A stretch of 9,071 bases of DNA from Armatimonadota bacterium (GTDB lineage Bacteria; Sysuimicrobiota; Sysuimicrobiia; Sysuimicrobiales; Kaftiobacteriaceae). Of this stretch, positions 1 to 6,755 are shown in pieces. The translations under genes and the position numbers were made by a program. Numbering within the stretch: the stretch's first letter is position 1; every line of letters begins with the position of its first letter. The stretch covers positions 1 through 9,071 of the forward strand of contig JAIBHM010000062.1 in the NCBI GenBank assembly GCA_020028535.1. The letters run 5' to 3'. The notes under the pieces were generated by a model. It was not told the DNA's origin. It worked only from the letters and a program-made list of their open reading frames with translations, and made no database searches.

Positions 1-393
1 GCGTACGTCGTCCGGGTGGGACGCGCCGAGCAGCAGATCTCAGTCGTGGACGTGATGACAGGGGCGCACCGCCGGCTCACCACGGGCTACGCGCCGCACT
101 GGTCTCCGGACGGCCGGCGCATCGCCTTCGTGGTCCCGCGGGTTGGAGACTCGCAGATTTACGTCATGAACAGCAACGGCACGGAGGTCACGCGCCTCAC
201 GCCAGCAGGCGCCAACATGCTCCCGACCTGGTCGCCCGACGGTCAATGGCTGGCCTACATCTCGGCCGGCAGCGGAGGTCTCGGACTCTACGTTGTCCCA
301 GTGGACGCGGTGGAACTTCGACGGGCGCGTCGATGGGTAGCGGACGTCGCGGGCGATCTCAGCATGCTGCCGGTGTTCTCCTGGGGACCCTAG
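1..393 (+). CDS. TolB-like / WD40-like (PD40) beta-propeller protein, C-terminal part
   Basis: The reading frame is open from base 1 and ends at TAG 391-393, so only the C-terminal part (about 130 residues) is visible and the true start lies left of the window. It carries two clear PD40-type blades, each with a W-S-P-D-G signature followed by a hydrophobic strand (WSPDGRRIAFV and WSPDGQWLAYIS), and a blade-like QISVVDVMTG stretch before them. Such repeats build the propeller of TolB and of many secreted or periplasmic proteins that bind partners or sit beside peptidase domains. A GTG at 16 lies inside the repeat region and is not a credible start. The last 30 residues do not form a recognisable enzymatic domain, so the protein probably ends in the propeller. 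Its stop overlaps that of pyrE on the other strand. The exact function cannot be told from this fragment. Confidence 0.75.
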   Translation, partial: AYVVRVGRAEQQISVVDVMTGAHRRLTTGYAPHWSPDGRRIAFVVPRVGDSQIYVMNSNGTEVTRLTPAGANMLPTWSPDGQWLAYISAGSGGLGLYVVPVDAVELRRARRWVADVAGDLSMLPVFSWGP

Positions 394-992
394 GCCGGTT
401 CTTTCGGCTCAAGCAGCGGGACGTGTTCCCGGCACAATGGGCACTGTGAAGGTTCCCACGCCCGGACCTCCAGGCGGAGCAGCGCGTGCAACGGAACGCC
501 GAGGTCGGTCTTCCCGCCGGATCGGTCCACCAGAACTGCGGCGCCGATGACGTGCCCACCTTGGGCGCGTACGGCTGCCATGACGTAGCCGATCGACCCG
601 CCGGTCGTGAGGGCATCTTCCACAACGAGCGCCCGCTCGCCGGGCTGGAGGGAAAACCCACGGCGCAGGGTCATCGCGCTCGGGCCGGCCTGCTCCGCCC
701 CGGCCTTCTTCGTCCCCGTTTTCTCGGCAAAGATAGCACGGGCGCTCAAAATCCGAGCCACCTCGTACGCGAGGATGATACCGCCGACCGCCGGCCCGAC
801 GACGACCTCAATCCTCTGGTCAGAGAACGGCCGCGCCATTGCCTCCGCAAGACGCGCCGTATGCGAGGGGTACTGCATCACCTGGGCGCACAGCAGGAAC
901 AGGTCGCTGTGCAGGCCGGAGGTGAGGCGGAAGTGCCCCCGGCGCACCGCGCCGCTCGCTTCGAGGATTTCCATAACTTCGTCAGGATGCAT
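390..992 (-). CDS. pyrE: Orotate phosphoribosyltransferase
   Basis: This 200-residue protein is predicted to join orotate to PRPP, giving orotidine 5'-monophosphate, the fifth step of de novo pyrimidine synthesis in the cytoplasm. The type I PRTase PRPP-binding motif LVVEDALTTGGS is at residues 122-133. Other family marks are GHFRLTSGLHSD (19-30), GPAVGGIILAYEVAR (66-80) and the catalytic-loop region FAEKTGTKK followed by MTLRRGF (88-113). Length is normal for the family. The tail carries CPLC at 184-187, a small cysteine pair that I recall from PyrE of several archaea and thermophilic or deep-branching bacteria. ATG 992 is the only ATG/GTG/TTG before an in-frame stop at 1044-1046, so the start is well fixed, although no Shine-Dalgarno sequence precedes it. 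The gene stands alone on its strand, divergent from the COG3650-like gene and tail-to-tail with the propeller gene. Confidence 0.95.
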   Translation of the reverse strand: MHPDEVMEILEASGAVRRGHFRLTSGLHSDLFLLCAQVMQYPSHTARLAEAMARPFSDQRIEVVVGPAVGGIILAYEVARILSARAIFAEKTGTKKAGAEQAGPSAMTLRRGFSLQPGERALVVEDALTTGGSIGYVMAAVRAQGGHVIGAAVLVDRSGGKTDLGVPLHALLRLEVRAWEPSQCPLCREHVPLLEPKEPA

Positions 993-1054
993 CGGCGGTC
1001 GAAGAACACCTACTTCGAACGCATCTGGCTTTCCTATCGTTACTTAAACCACCG
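993..1054. promoter_or_regulatory. Divergent intergenic region, probable pyrE and COG3650-like gene promoters
   Basis: These 62 bases separate two divergently transcribed genes and must hold at least part of both promoters. The region is locally AT-richer than its surroundings. On the plus strand TATCGT (1035-1040) is a possible -10 box 14 bases before the ATG at 1055, which would leave a very short 5' leader. No convincing -35 box or Shine-Dalgarno sequence is visible on either strand, so leaderless or near-leaderless initiation is possible. The assignment rests mainly on gene geometry. Confidence 0.3.
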
Positions 1055-1699
1055 ATGAAGACATCCCGCCGGCTCGTTCTCGTCTCCGCCGCCCTCACGC
1101 TTCTCCTGCTCGTCGTGTTCGTCGTCCTGTGGCGGCGTGATGGCCCACAGGCATATCGGGGCCACGTGATCCTCACCACGGAACCCTGGACCTTTACGTC
1201 ATGCGACTCCGCAATGGCCTCGCGCGTCCTGGACGCAACCGGACGGAGACTTGGCGAGATCATGAAGAGATTCGTGCCGCCGGAGGGGCCAGTCTACCTC
1301 GAGGTGCGCGCCCGGCCTCTGCGCTCCTCGCGGCTGGCGATATTAGCCATCCACTACGCTGCCCGAGAAACCCCTGGATGTCGCGACAACCTTCAGGGAA
1401 TCATACTGCGGGCTCTGGGCACTGAGCCCTTTTGGGCCGTCACCGTCACGGCGCGTGAGATTCGATTCGAGGCGCCTGATGATCCAGGCCGGGTCGTCTT
1501 TCCTGCCGTCGAGCCGGAACGCCTGGGGGAGCGCCGCGTGTATCGCACGCGCAACGATCGAGGGGATCGCCTGGTCATCACCGTGCGCGAGCAGGCCTGC
1601 AGCGATGGGATGTCCGACGCCTACTACGGCCTGACGGCAGGGGTGGAGATCAACAACCGCGCCTACTCCGGTTGCGGTCGCCCTGGCTGGACAGAATAA
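1055..1699 (+). CDS. Membrane-anchored COG3650-like protein of unknown function
   Basis: A 214-residue protein with a short basic start (MKTSRR) and a hydrophobic segment at about residues 7-26 followed by WRRD, which fits a signal anchor with the rest outside the cytoplasm. The body has two parts. Residues 34-85 begin YRGHVIL and resemble the N-terminal unit seen in COG3650 or NlpE-like envelope proteins. Residues 119-213 begin RALGTEPFWAVTV, continue with RVYRTRNDRGDRLVITVREQ, and end with CSDGMSDAYYGLTAG and YSGCGRPG, a pattern I associate with COG3650 proteins. Four cysteines (50, 109, 182, 207) lie in the predicted exterior part and could form two disulfides. The start at ATG 1055 is chosen because the anchor begins immediately; no ribosome site is evident. 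The stop directly abuts the anmK stop. No biochemical role is known to me, and an envelope-associated function is inferred. Confidence 0.7.
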   Translation: MKTSRRLVLVSAALTLLLLVVFVVLWRRDGPQAYRGHVILTTEPWTFTSCDSAMASRVLDATGRRLGEIMKRFVPPEGPVYLEVRARPLRSSRLAILAIHYAARETPGCRDNLQGIILRALGTEPFWAVTVTAREIRFEAPDDPGRVVFPAVEPERLGERRVYRTRNDRGDRLVITVREQACSDGMSDAYYGLTAGVEINNRAYSGCGRPGWTE

Positions 1700-2845
1700 T
1701 CACGCCGGCGTCAGGTCACCCAGGATGACGGGCCGGCGCGCGCCTGTCGCCGCCGGAAGGTTCGAGGCCTCACCCCACGCGGTCAGCGCTCCGAACACTG
1801 CGAACGCGACGGCTTCCTTGAAATCGGGATCGAGGCCGAGTTCAGCGCTGCTGCGCACAGGAACCCCGCAGGCCTGCGCAATCATCCGTAACAACGTGCG
1901 ATTGTGAACGCCGCCGCCGCTGGCGATGACTTCGTCCACCCGGCCCAGGAACCGCCGGTACGCGTCGGCGATACTGCGCGCGGTGAGCATCGTGACGGTC
2001 GCGAGCAGATCCGCGGTCGAGAGGCCCAGCTCGCGGCCACGGTCGAGGATGCGGCGCGCGTAACTCTCGCCAAACTTTTCCCGCCCTGTGGTCTTCGGAG
2101 GGGCCTCAGCATAGTATGGATCGTCCAGCAATTCCTCCAGGAGCGTGCGGCTCGCCGTTCCTTGCGCGGCCACGGCGCCGTCCTCATCCCGTGGACGTCC
2201 GGTGAGGACGCGCGCCACCCCGTCGATGAGCATGTTGCCCGGTCCCGTATCGAACGACCGCACAGCATCGGGCGCGCCCCCGGCGGGGATCCAGGTGACA
2301 TTGCCGATTCCGCCGAGGTTCTGCGCGGCCCGAGAGAACGCCCGATCGCGGAGGACAAGATAGTCGAGATAGGAGACGAGCGGGGCGCCCTGGCCACCCG
2401 CGGCGATGTCGCGGGAGCGAAAGTTGCTGACGACCGGCAACCCCGTGCGCTCCGCGATCACGGCCGCTTCACCGATCTGAAGCGTGCTGTGCCCGGGGAT
2501 GTGCCAGATGGTCTGGCCGTGAGAGGCGATGAGATCGCAGTCGGCCGCCGCCAGCCCTGCTCGTTCGATGGCGCCCAGCGCCGCTTCGGCAAACCACTCC
2601 GCGAGATCGACGTTGGCCGCGCACACGTCCGCAAGCGGCGCATCAGGGCGGCAGAGCGCCAGGATACGCTCCCTCTCAGGGGACGGGTACTCTCGCGTGA
2701 AGGCCGCGCGCGTCTGCACGGTGACGCCGTCGGGCCGCCGCGCCACCTCGACCACCGCGGCATCGATCCCGTCGATAGACGTTCCAGAAATGAGGCCCAC
2801 GACACGCAGCGGGTTCGCCTTCGCCGGCCAGGCGGTCAGCGGCAC
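1700..2845 (-). CDS. anmK: Anhydro-N-acetylmuramic acid kinase
   Basis: AnmK hydrolyses the 1,6-anhydro ring of anhydroMurNAc and phosphorylates O6 with ATP, giving MurNAc-6-phosphate for MurQ in the cytoplasm. Numbering from GTG 2845 (381 residues), the ATP-binding GLISGTSIDGID is at 17-28, SHGQTIWHIP at 108-117, NFRSRDIAAGGQGAPLV at 141-157, NLGGIGNV at 176-183 and SFDTGPGN at 197-204, with D199 matching the catalytic aspartate of the family. KTTGREKFG is at 251-259 and ASGGGVHN at 308-315. All signature blocks are intact, and the length is close to the roughly 370 residues of E. coli AnmK. GTG 2845 is preferred because GGAG lies four bases upstream (2850-2853) and the gene then starts one base after the murQ stop. 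An in-frame GTG at 2875 would overlap murQ by 29 bases without a ribosome site. It is the last gene of the minus-strand operon. Its substrate implies lytic transglycosylase activity in this organism or its diet. Confidence 0.95.
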   Translation of the reverse strand: MPLTAWPAKANPLRVVGLISGTSIDGIDAAVVEVARRPDGVTVQTRAAFTREYPSPERERILALCRPDAPLADVCAANVDLAEWFAEAALGAIERAGLAAADCDLIASHGQTIWHIPGHSTLQIGEAAVIAERTGLPVVSNFRSRDIAAGGQGAPLVSYLDYLVLRDRAFSRAAQNLGGIGNVTWIPAGGAPDAVRSFDTGPGNMLIDGVARVLTGRPRDEDGAVAAQGTASRTLLEELLDDPYYAEAPPKTTGREKFGESYARRILDRGRELGLSTADLLATVTMLTARSIADAYRRFLGRVDEVIASGGGVHNRTLLRMIAQACGVPVRSSAELGLDPDFKEAVAFAVFGALTAWGEASNLPAATGARRPVILGDLTPA

Positions 2846-2846
2846 C

Positions 2847-3749
2847 CTACTCCAGCGCCTTCCGGACGAACCCACCCGCGGACTCGAGCTTGCGGCGCGC
2901 GGCGGGCAGGTCGCAGCCGAGGGCGGCCATGACGATCGCGTGTTTCACCTCGCCGCCGGCCGCCTCGAGCGCCTCGGCGGCCTTGTCCCGAGAGACGGAC
3001 GCCGCTTCGGCCACGATCCGCCTCGCCCGGTCCAGCAGCTTCCGGTTCGCCGGACGCATGTCCACCATGAGGTTGCTGTAGACTTTGCCGAGGCGCACCA
3101 TTGCCGCCGTGCTGATCATGTTGAGGATCATCTTCTGCGCGGTGCCGGCCTTCATACGCGTCGACCCTGTCAGCACCTCGGGACCGACCACCGCGACGAT
3201 AAGGACGTCCACGAGCGGCGCCATCGGCGTGCCCGCGTTGCCGGAGATCCCCACGGTGGCGGCGCGGAGACGCCGTGCCGTTTCGAGCGCGCCGAGCACG
3301 TAGGGCGTCCGGCCACTGGCGGCGAGGCCGATGACCACATCGTGCTCCCCCACCATCATCACATCGACGCTGCGGGCGCCGAGTGCGCGATCGTCTTCGA
3401 GCTCGGATGCTGCTTCCACCGGCACTCCTGCGCCGCCGGCTATGATGGCCTGAACAAGGCGCGGCTCGGTCCCAAACGTCGGCGTCCACTCCGAGGCATC
3501 CAGCGCGCCGATTCGCCCGCTGGTTCCGCTGCCCACATAGAACACCCGCCCGCCATCACGGATTCGCTGCGCGACGAGATCGACGGCCCTGGCGATCTCG
3601 GGGAGCGCCGTGCGGACCGCCTGGGCGACGCCCGCATCCTCATCGTTGATCAGCGCGACGACCTCGGCTGTGCTCATCATGTCAAGGCTAATCGAGCGCG
3701 GGTTTCGCTGCTCCGTCACAAGCGCCGCGAACTCATCTCGCGTGGCCAT
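2847..3749 (-). CDS. murQ: N-acetylmuramic acid 6-phosphate etherase
   Basis: MurQ cleaves the lactyl ether of MurNAc-6-phosphate to give GlcNAc-6-phosphate and D-lactate, the step that makes amino-sugar recycling from peptidoglycan possible. Numbering from ATG 3749 (300 residues; E. coli MurQ has 298), the N-terminal TEQRNPRSISLDMMST is at 12-27 and the SIS sugar-isomerase fold motif VGSGTSGRIGALDASEWTPTFG at 72-93, with E87 at the position of E. coli E83. E118 in SELEDD lines up with the second catalytic glutamate (E114 in E. coli). GLAASGRTPY is at 141-150 and GSTRMKAGTAQK at 195-206. The C-terminal helical region ends HAIVMAALGCDLPAARRKL. ATG 3749 shares one base with the stop of the kinase upstream (TGATG), with GGTGAG shortly before. 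GTG 3752 is an alternative start. Placement between two sugar kinases indicates that it takes product from one or both. Confidence 0.96.
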   Translation of the reverse strand: MATRDEFAALVTEQRNPRSISLDMMSTAEVVALINDEDAGVAQAVRTALPEIARAVDLVAQRIRDGGRVFYVGSGTSGRIGALDASEWTPTFGTEPRLVQAIIAGGAGVPVEAASELEDDRALGARSVDVMMVGEHDVVIGLAASGRTPYVLGALETARRLRAATVGISGNAGTPMAPLVDVLIVAVVGPEVLTGSTRMKAGTAQKMILNMISTAAMVRLGKVYSNLMVDMRPANRKLLDRARRIVAEAASVSRDKAAEALEAAGGEVKHAIVMAALGCDLPAARRKLESAGGFVRKALE

Positions 3750-4699
3750 CACATCTCACCGGTTCCGGTCAGTGCCTCGAGGCGCGTCAGGAGATTTTCG
3801 TCGGGAGTGATCCCTTTCACCGTGAACGCCTTCCACACCGCACCACCCACTGGAGGAAGCCGGGGCAGCGTAAAGTGGGCCTGCGGGGAAGCCCTGCGCA
3901 GCGCGTCCACGAACGCCTCACGAATCGTCCCGTGCCCAAACAATCCGCCGGTCCCGGCGACCGCGTGCGGTCCCCTCAACTCCAGCGACCGCGCCACAGC
4001 CGCGGCGGCGTCGGCGAGGTCCCGGCACCCCTCCGCCACGATCTCTTCGGCCACACGATCGCCTTCAGCCGCAGCGTTCACGACGATTGGCGCAAGGGCA
4101 GCAATCCCGGCTGGTCCCATCGACCGGACCGCTTCGACGACCCGCTCGGCACGCTCGACGCCCAGCGCGGCGATCAGGCGCTCCGTGAGCGCGGTGCTGG
4201 GACCCCGGCCGTCGTGCGCGCGCATCACCGCGCCCAGCGCCCGCCGCGAAAGATCGTAGCCGCTCCCGGCATCGTCGATGAGGTGCCCCCACCCTCCGGC
4301 GCGCGCCTCGCGGCCTTCCACATTCCGGCCCCACGCCACCGATCCCGTTCCCGCAATCACGATGACGCCGGGCTGGCCGGGGAACGCGCCGTCGAGCGCA
4401 ATCACGGCGTCCGCGTAGAGGTGGATCTCGCGGCCGGGCAGCGAGGCCTGCAGCGCACGTTGCAGGTCACGCCGCAAATCGGTGACCTCGATGCCGGCGA
4501 CCCCGACGACGACGACATCGGGCGCGTGCCCGGAGGAAGCCGAGCGGATCGCGCGGGCGATCTCGGCCGCCGCGGGTTCCGCCCCTACGTTGTGCGGATT
4601 TGCCGGACCCGCCGCAGCCGAGCCCAGCAATCCCCACCCTTCGGCAACCGCCGCAGCACGGACCCTGGTGGCTCCGGCGTCAACGCCGACGAGGATCAT
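3749..4699 (-). CDS. BadF/NagK/MurK-type amino-sugar kinase
   Basis: A 316-residue member of the BadF/BadG/BcrA/BcrD ATPase family (COG2971), a branch of the actin/hexokinase/Hsp70 fold that includes GlcNAc kinases and the MurNAc/GlcNAc kinase MurK of Clostridium acetobutylicum. Phosphate-1 motif GVDAGATRVRAAAV is at residues 5-18, GVAGIE at 66-71, probable catalytic D97 in ADAVIALDGAF, phosphate-2 IVIAGTGSVAWG at 113-124, and the family signature GGWGHLIDDAGSGYDLSRRAL at 135-155. The adenosine motif VAGTGGLFG is at 247-255. The start ATG 4697-4699 overlaps the stop of the serine hydrolase by one base (TGATG), with GGGGAG about ten bases upstream. Because it lies between an amidase-like hydrolase and murQ, MurNAc kinase activity is the best contextual guess, with GlcNAc as a second or alternative substrate. 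Sequence alone cannot separate MurNAc from GlcNAc specificity, so no symbol is given. Confidence 0.87.
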   Translation of the reverse strand: MILVGVDAGATRVRAAAVAEGWGLLGSAAAGPANPHNVGAEPAAAEIARAIRSASSGHAPDVVVVGVAGIEVTDLRRDLQRALQASLPGREIHLYADAVIALDGAFPGQPGVIVIAGTGSVAWGRNVEGREARAGGWGHLIDDAGSGYDLSRRALGAVMRAHDGRGPSTALTERLIAALGVERAERVVEAVRSMGPAGIAALAPIVVNAAAEGDRVAEEIVAEGCRDLADAAAAVARSLELRGPHAVAGTGGLFGHGTIREAFVDALRRASPQAHFTLPRLPPVGGAVWKAFTVKGITPDENLLTRLEALTGTGEM

Positions 4700-5844
4700 C
4701 AGCGCAGCGCTCCCCGCACCGCCTGGTGAAATCGCGGACGGAACTCCTGGATCTTCGTGTTGTGGCCTCCCAAATGGACGCGGTTGGTGAGCAGGACAGC
4801 GATAAGGTCCTCATCGGGGTCGAGAGCCACGGACGTCCCGGTAAATCCCGTGTGCCCGAACGACCGGGGGCCGAGCGCATCGAAGAACGTGCCCTCATGG
4901 TGCAGCACCCATCCCAGCCCGCGTGGATACCCCGCCGCCCCGGCGCGCTGGTCGGAGATCGCCTCTTCAACTGTGGCGGAGGTGAGCATCCCGTCGGGCC
5001 GCAGCCACTGATACGCCATGGTCGCAACCTCCCACGCGGTCGAGAACAATCCCGCATGAGGCGCCACGCCGCCGAGCGCGTAGTGCGCGTTTCCATCGTG
5101 GACTTCACCAACTAACACATCGCGCCGCCATGAGAAGGTGAGGCCATCCGCTCCCACCTTTTCGCGCTCATACGTGTGTCCGGATTCCGTCGCCGCGCAG
5201 CGATTCCGCATGGGCGGGGGAGGATTGTACATCGTCTCGGTGAGACCCAGGGGGCCGATCACGGTCTCCTGAACGAGCTGGTCGATCCGCTTTCCCGTGA
5301 GACGCTCGAGGGATGCGCCGAGGAGGAGGATGCCGAGGTCCGAGTACTCGACGGTTGTCCCCGGATCGGCCGCAAGTGGTGTCGCGCAGATCTGTGCAAG
5401 AACGCTGTCCCGATCGCGCGCATGCAGGTAGAGCGCCGTCCAGGACGGCAACCCGGATGTGTGCGCAAGCAGGTGCCGTGGGGTCACGGAGTCCCGCATC
5501 CCACCGCTGAACTCGGGCAGGATCGAGTTGACAGGAGCATCGAGGTCCAGCCGCCCTCGTTCCCATAATGCCAGGCTCACGGGCAGCGCGGCGAGGACCT
5601 TTGTCAGCGACGCGAGATCGTAGATCGTGTTCGGTGCCGCGTTCCGCGGAGTGGGGGCGACCTGCGCAAACCCGCGCGCATCGTGACACCCGGCAACCCC
5701 GCCCCGGGCTAGCAGGATCGCCGCGCCGGGAAAGACGCCGTCTTCAATGGCCTCATCGATGAGGATCCCGAGCTCCAGCAGCCGGTGCGGATCAAGGCCG
5801 GCCTCGTCGGCGATGCCAGGTTGCAGCTTCGGGGCCGAGATCAT
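4699..5844 (-). CDS. Beta-lactamase-fold serine hydrolase, AmiE/YbbE-like (probable muropeptide amidase)
   Basis: A 381-residue protein of the class C beta-lactamase/PF00144 fold. The nucleophile motif S79-L-T-K82, the second motif Y167-S-D169 and the third motif H331-T-G333 (HTG in place of the KTG of true beta-lactamases) are all present. EVHDGNAHYALGGVAPHAGLFS (247-268, apart from small variations) and GHTGFTGTSVALDP resemble the Bacillus subtilis AmiE (YbbE) type, an N-acetylmuramoyl-L-alanine amidase in the MurNAc rescue cluster. No signal peptide is visible (MISAPKLQPG start), so it should be cytoplasmic, unlike the exported Bacillus enzyme. The start ATG 5844 overlaps the dppC stop as ATGA. 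The frame stays open much further upstream, but that part runs inside dppC in another frame and is not protein-like. With murQ and two sugar kinases downstream, removal of stem peptides from imported MurNAc-peptides is the likely role. An esterase or D-aminopeptidase is the main alternative. Confidence 0.85.
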   Translation of the reverse strand: MISAPKLQPGIADEAGLDPHRLLELGILIDEAIEDGVFPGAAILLARGGVAGCHDARGFAQVAPTPRNAAPNTIYDLASLTKVLAALPVSLALWERGRLDLDAPVNSILPEFSGGMRDSVTPRHLLAHTSGLPSWTALYLHARDRDSVLAQICATPLAADPGTTVEYSDLGILLLGASLERLTGKRIDQLVQETVIGPLGLTETMYNPPPPMRNRCAATESGHTYEREKVGADGLTFSWRRDVLVGEVHDGNAHYALGGVAPHAGLFSTAWEVATMAYQWLRPDGMLTSATVEEAISDQRAGAAGYPRGLGWVLHHEGTFFDALGPRSFGHTGFTGTSVALDPDEDLIAVLLTNRVHLGGHNTKIQEFRPRFHQAVRGALR

Positions 5845-6755
5845 GAGCTGACCCACGTCTGCCGCAGGCGGGGATCGAGAATCTCCTGCAGTGCGTCGCC
5901 AACAAGATTGAAACTCAACACCGCGAGCACGATGGCGAGGCCGGGGAACACCGTCGGCCAGGGGCTCAGCTCGATATAGTTGCGGCCTTCGCTCACCATC
6001 AGGCCGAGCGAGGGATAGGGCGGCTGCGTGCCGAGGCCTAGGAAGCTCAGCGCGGACTCGAACAGGATGGCGGTGGCCAGGTTGATCGTGGCCTGCACGA
6101 AGATCGGGGTGCTGATGTTGGGGAGAACATGCCTGGCGATGACCCGCAGCGTCCGCTGGCCGAGCGCGCGAGCCGCCTCCACATACGCGTGCTCCCGGAC
6201 CACGAGCGTGGGTGCCCTCGCGATGCGGGCGAAGATCGGCACGTAGACGATGCCGATCGCCAGCACGGTCGTGAGCGTGCCGGCGCCAAGGACGACGACA
6301 ATCGTGATCGCCAGCAGCAACACGGGGAACGCGAAGAGGATGTCCATCGCGCGCATCAGCGTGGTATCCAGCGCGCCGCCGATATATCCTGCCGACATCC
6401 CGAGCGCACTCCCGCACACGAGGGCGAATCCCACGGACATCACCGCAACCAGCAGCGACGTGCGGTATCCGAAGAGAACCCGGCTGAGCAGATCGCGGCC
6501 GAAGAAATCGGTGCCCAGCGCATACTTGCCGCCGGGCGGCGCAAACCGGTCGCTGGGATGCATCTCGGTCACCGGATAGGGCGCCAGATGTGGGGCCATG
6601 GTCGCCGCCGCTGCGATCGTCGCGAGGATAAGGAGCCCGACGACTGCCTTCGGTGAACGGCAGACGAGCATGAAGAGAGTGGCAGTTCGCGGCGCGGCGG
6701 GCCGGTAGGCTCGCACCGGCTTACGCGTAGCGTATACGCGGATCGAGGAAGACAT
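5841..6755 (-). CDS. Peptide-type ABC transporter permease, DppC/OppC family
   Basis: Inner-membrane subunit of a peptide/nickel-type ABC importer (BPD_transp_1 domain). As written it has 304 residues. The first membrane span is at about 35-55 (KAVVGLLILATIAAAATMAP), then comes the family hallmark YALGTDFFGRDLLSRVLFGYRTSL, followed by four or five more hydrophobic segments. The EAA loop that contacts the ATPase reads AYVEAARALGQRTLRVIARHVLPN, and the tail has FNLVGDALQEILDPRLR, typical of DppC. The start is uncertain. ATG 6755 lies 35 bases inside dppB with only a weak upstream GGAT. GTG 6716, just after the dppB stop, would shorten it by 13 residues and leave a normal N-terminus. Its stop overlaps the amidase start (ATGA), so transporter and salvage enzymes are translationally linked. 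The substrate is not encoded in the permease motifs; muropeptides or peptides are inferred from the neighbours. Confidence 0.92.
   Translation of the reverse strand: MSSSIRVYATRKPVRAYRPAAPRTATLFMLVCRSPKAVVGLLILATIAAAATMAPHLAPYPVTEMHPSDRFAPPGGKYALGTDFFGRDLLSRVLFGYRTSLLVAVMSVGFALVCGSALGMSAGYIGGALDTTLMRAMDILFAFPVLLLAITIVVVLGAGTLTTVLAIGIVYVPIFARIARAPTLVVREHAYVEAARALGQRTLRVIARHVLPNISTPIFVQATINLATAILFESALSFLGLGTQPPYPSLGLMVSEGRNYIELSPWPTVFPGLAIVLAVLSFNLVGDALQEILDPRLRQTWVSS

Noticed and set aside
2846..2875. GTG 2875 as the start of anmK
   Set aside because: It overlaps murQ by 29 bases, lacks a ribosome site, and adds ten residues outside the family. GTG 2845 has GGAG at proper spacing.
1904..2932. 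342-codon plus-strand open frame over anmK
   Set aside because: It is a shadow of anmK, which has every kinase signature in order on the other strand.
2529..4259. 576-codon open frame on the plus strand across anmK, murQ and the kinase gene
   Set aside because: It is antisense to three genes with intact family motifs. Its translation is rich in Arg, Ala, Ser and Pro with no recognisable domain, as expected of a shadow frame in GC-rich DNA.
5845..6417. Upstream extension of the serine hydrolase frame to 572 codons
   Set aside because: The extra 191 codons lie inside dppC in another frame and translate to Arg/His/Ala-rich sequence with no family match. The ATGA-coupled start at 5844 gives a normal-length enzyme.
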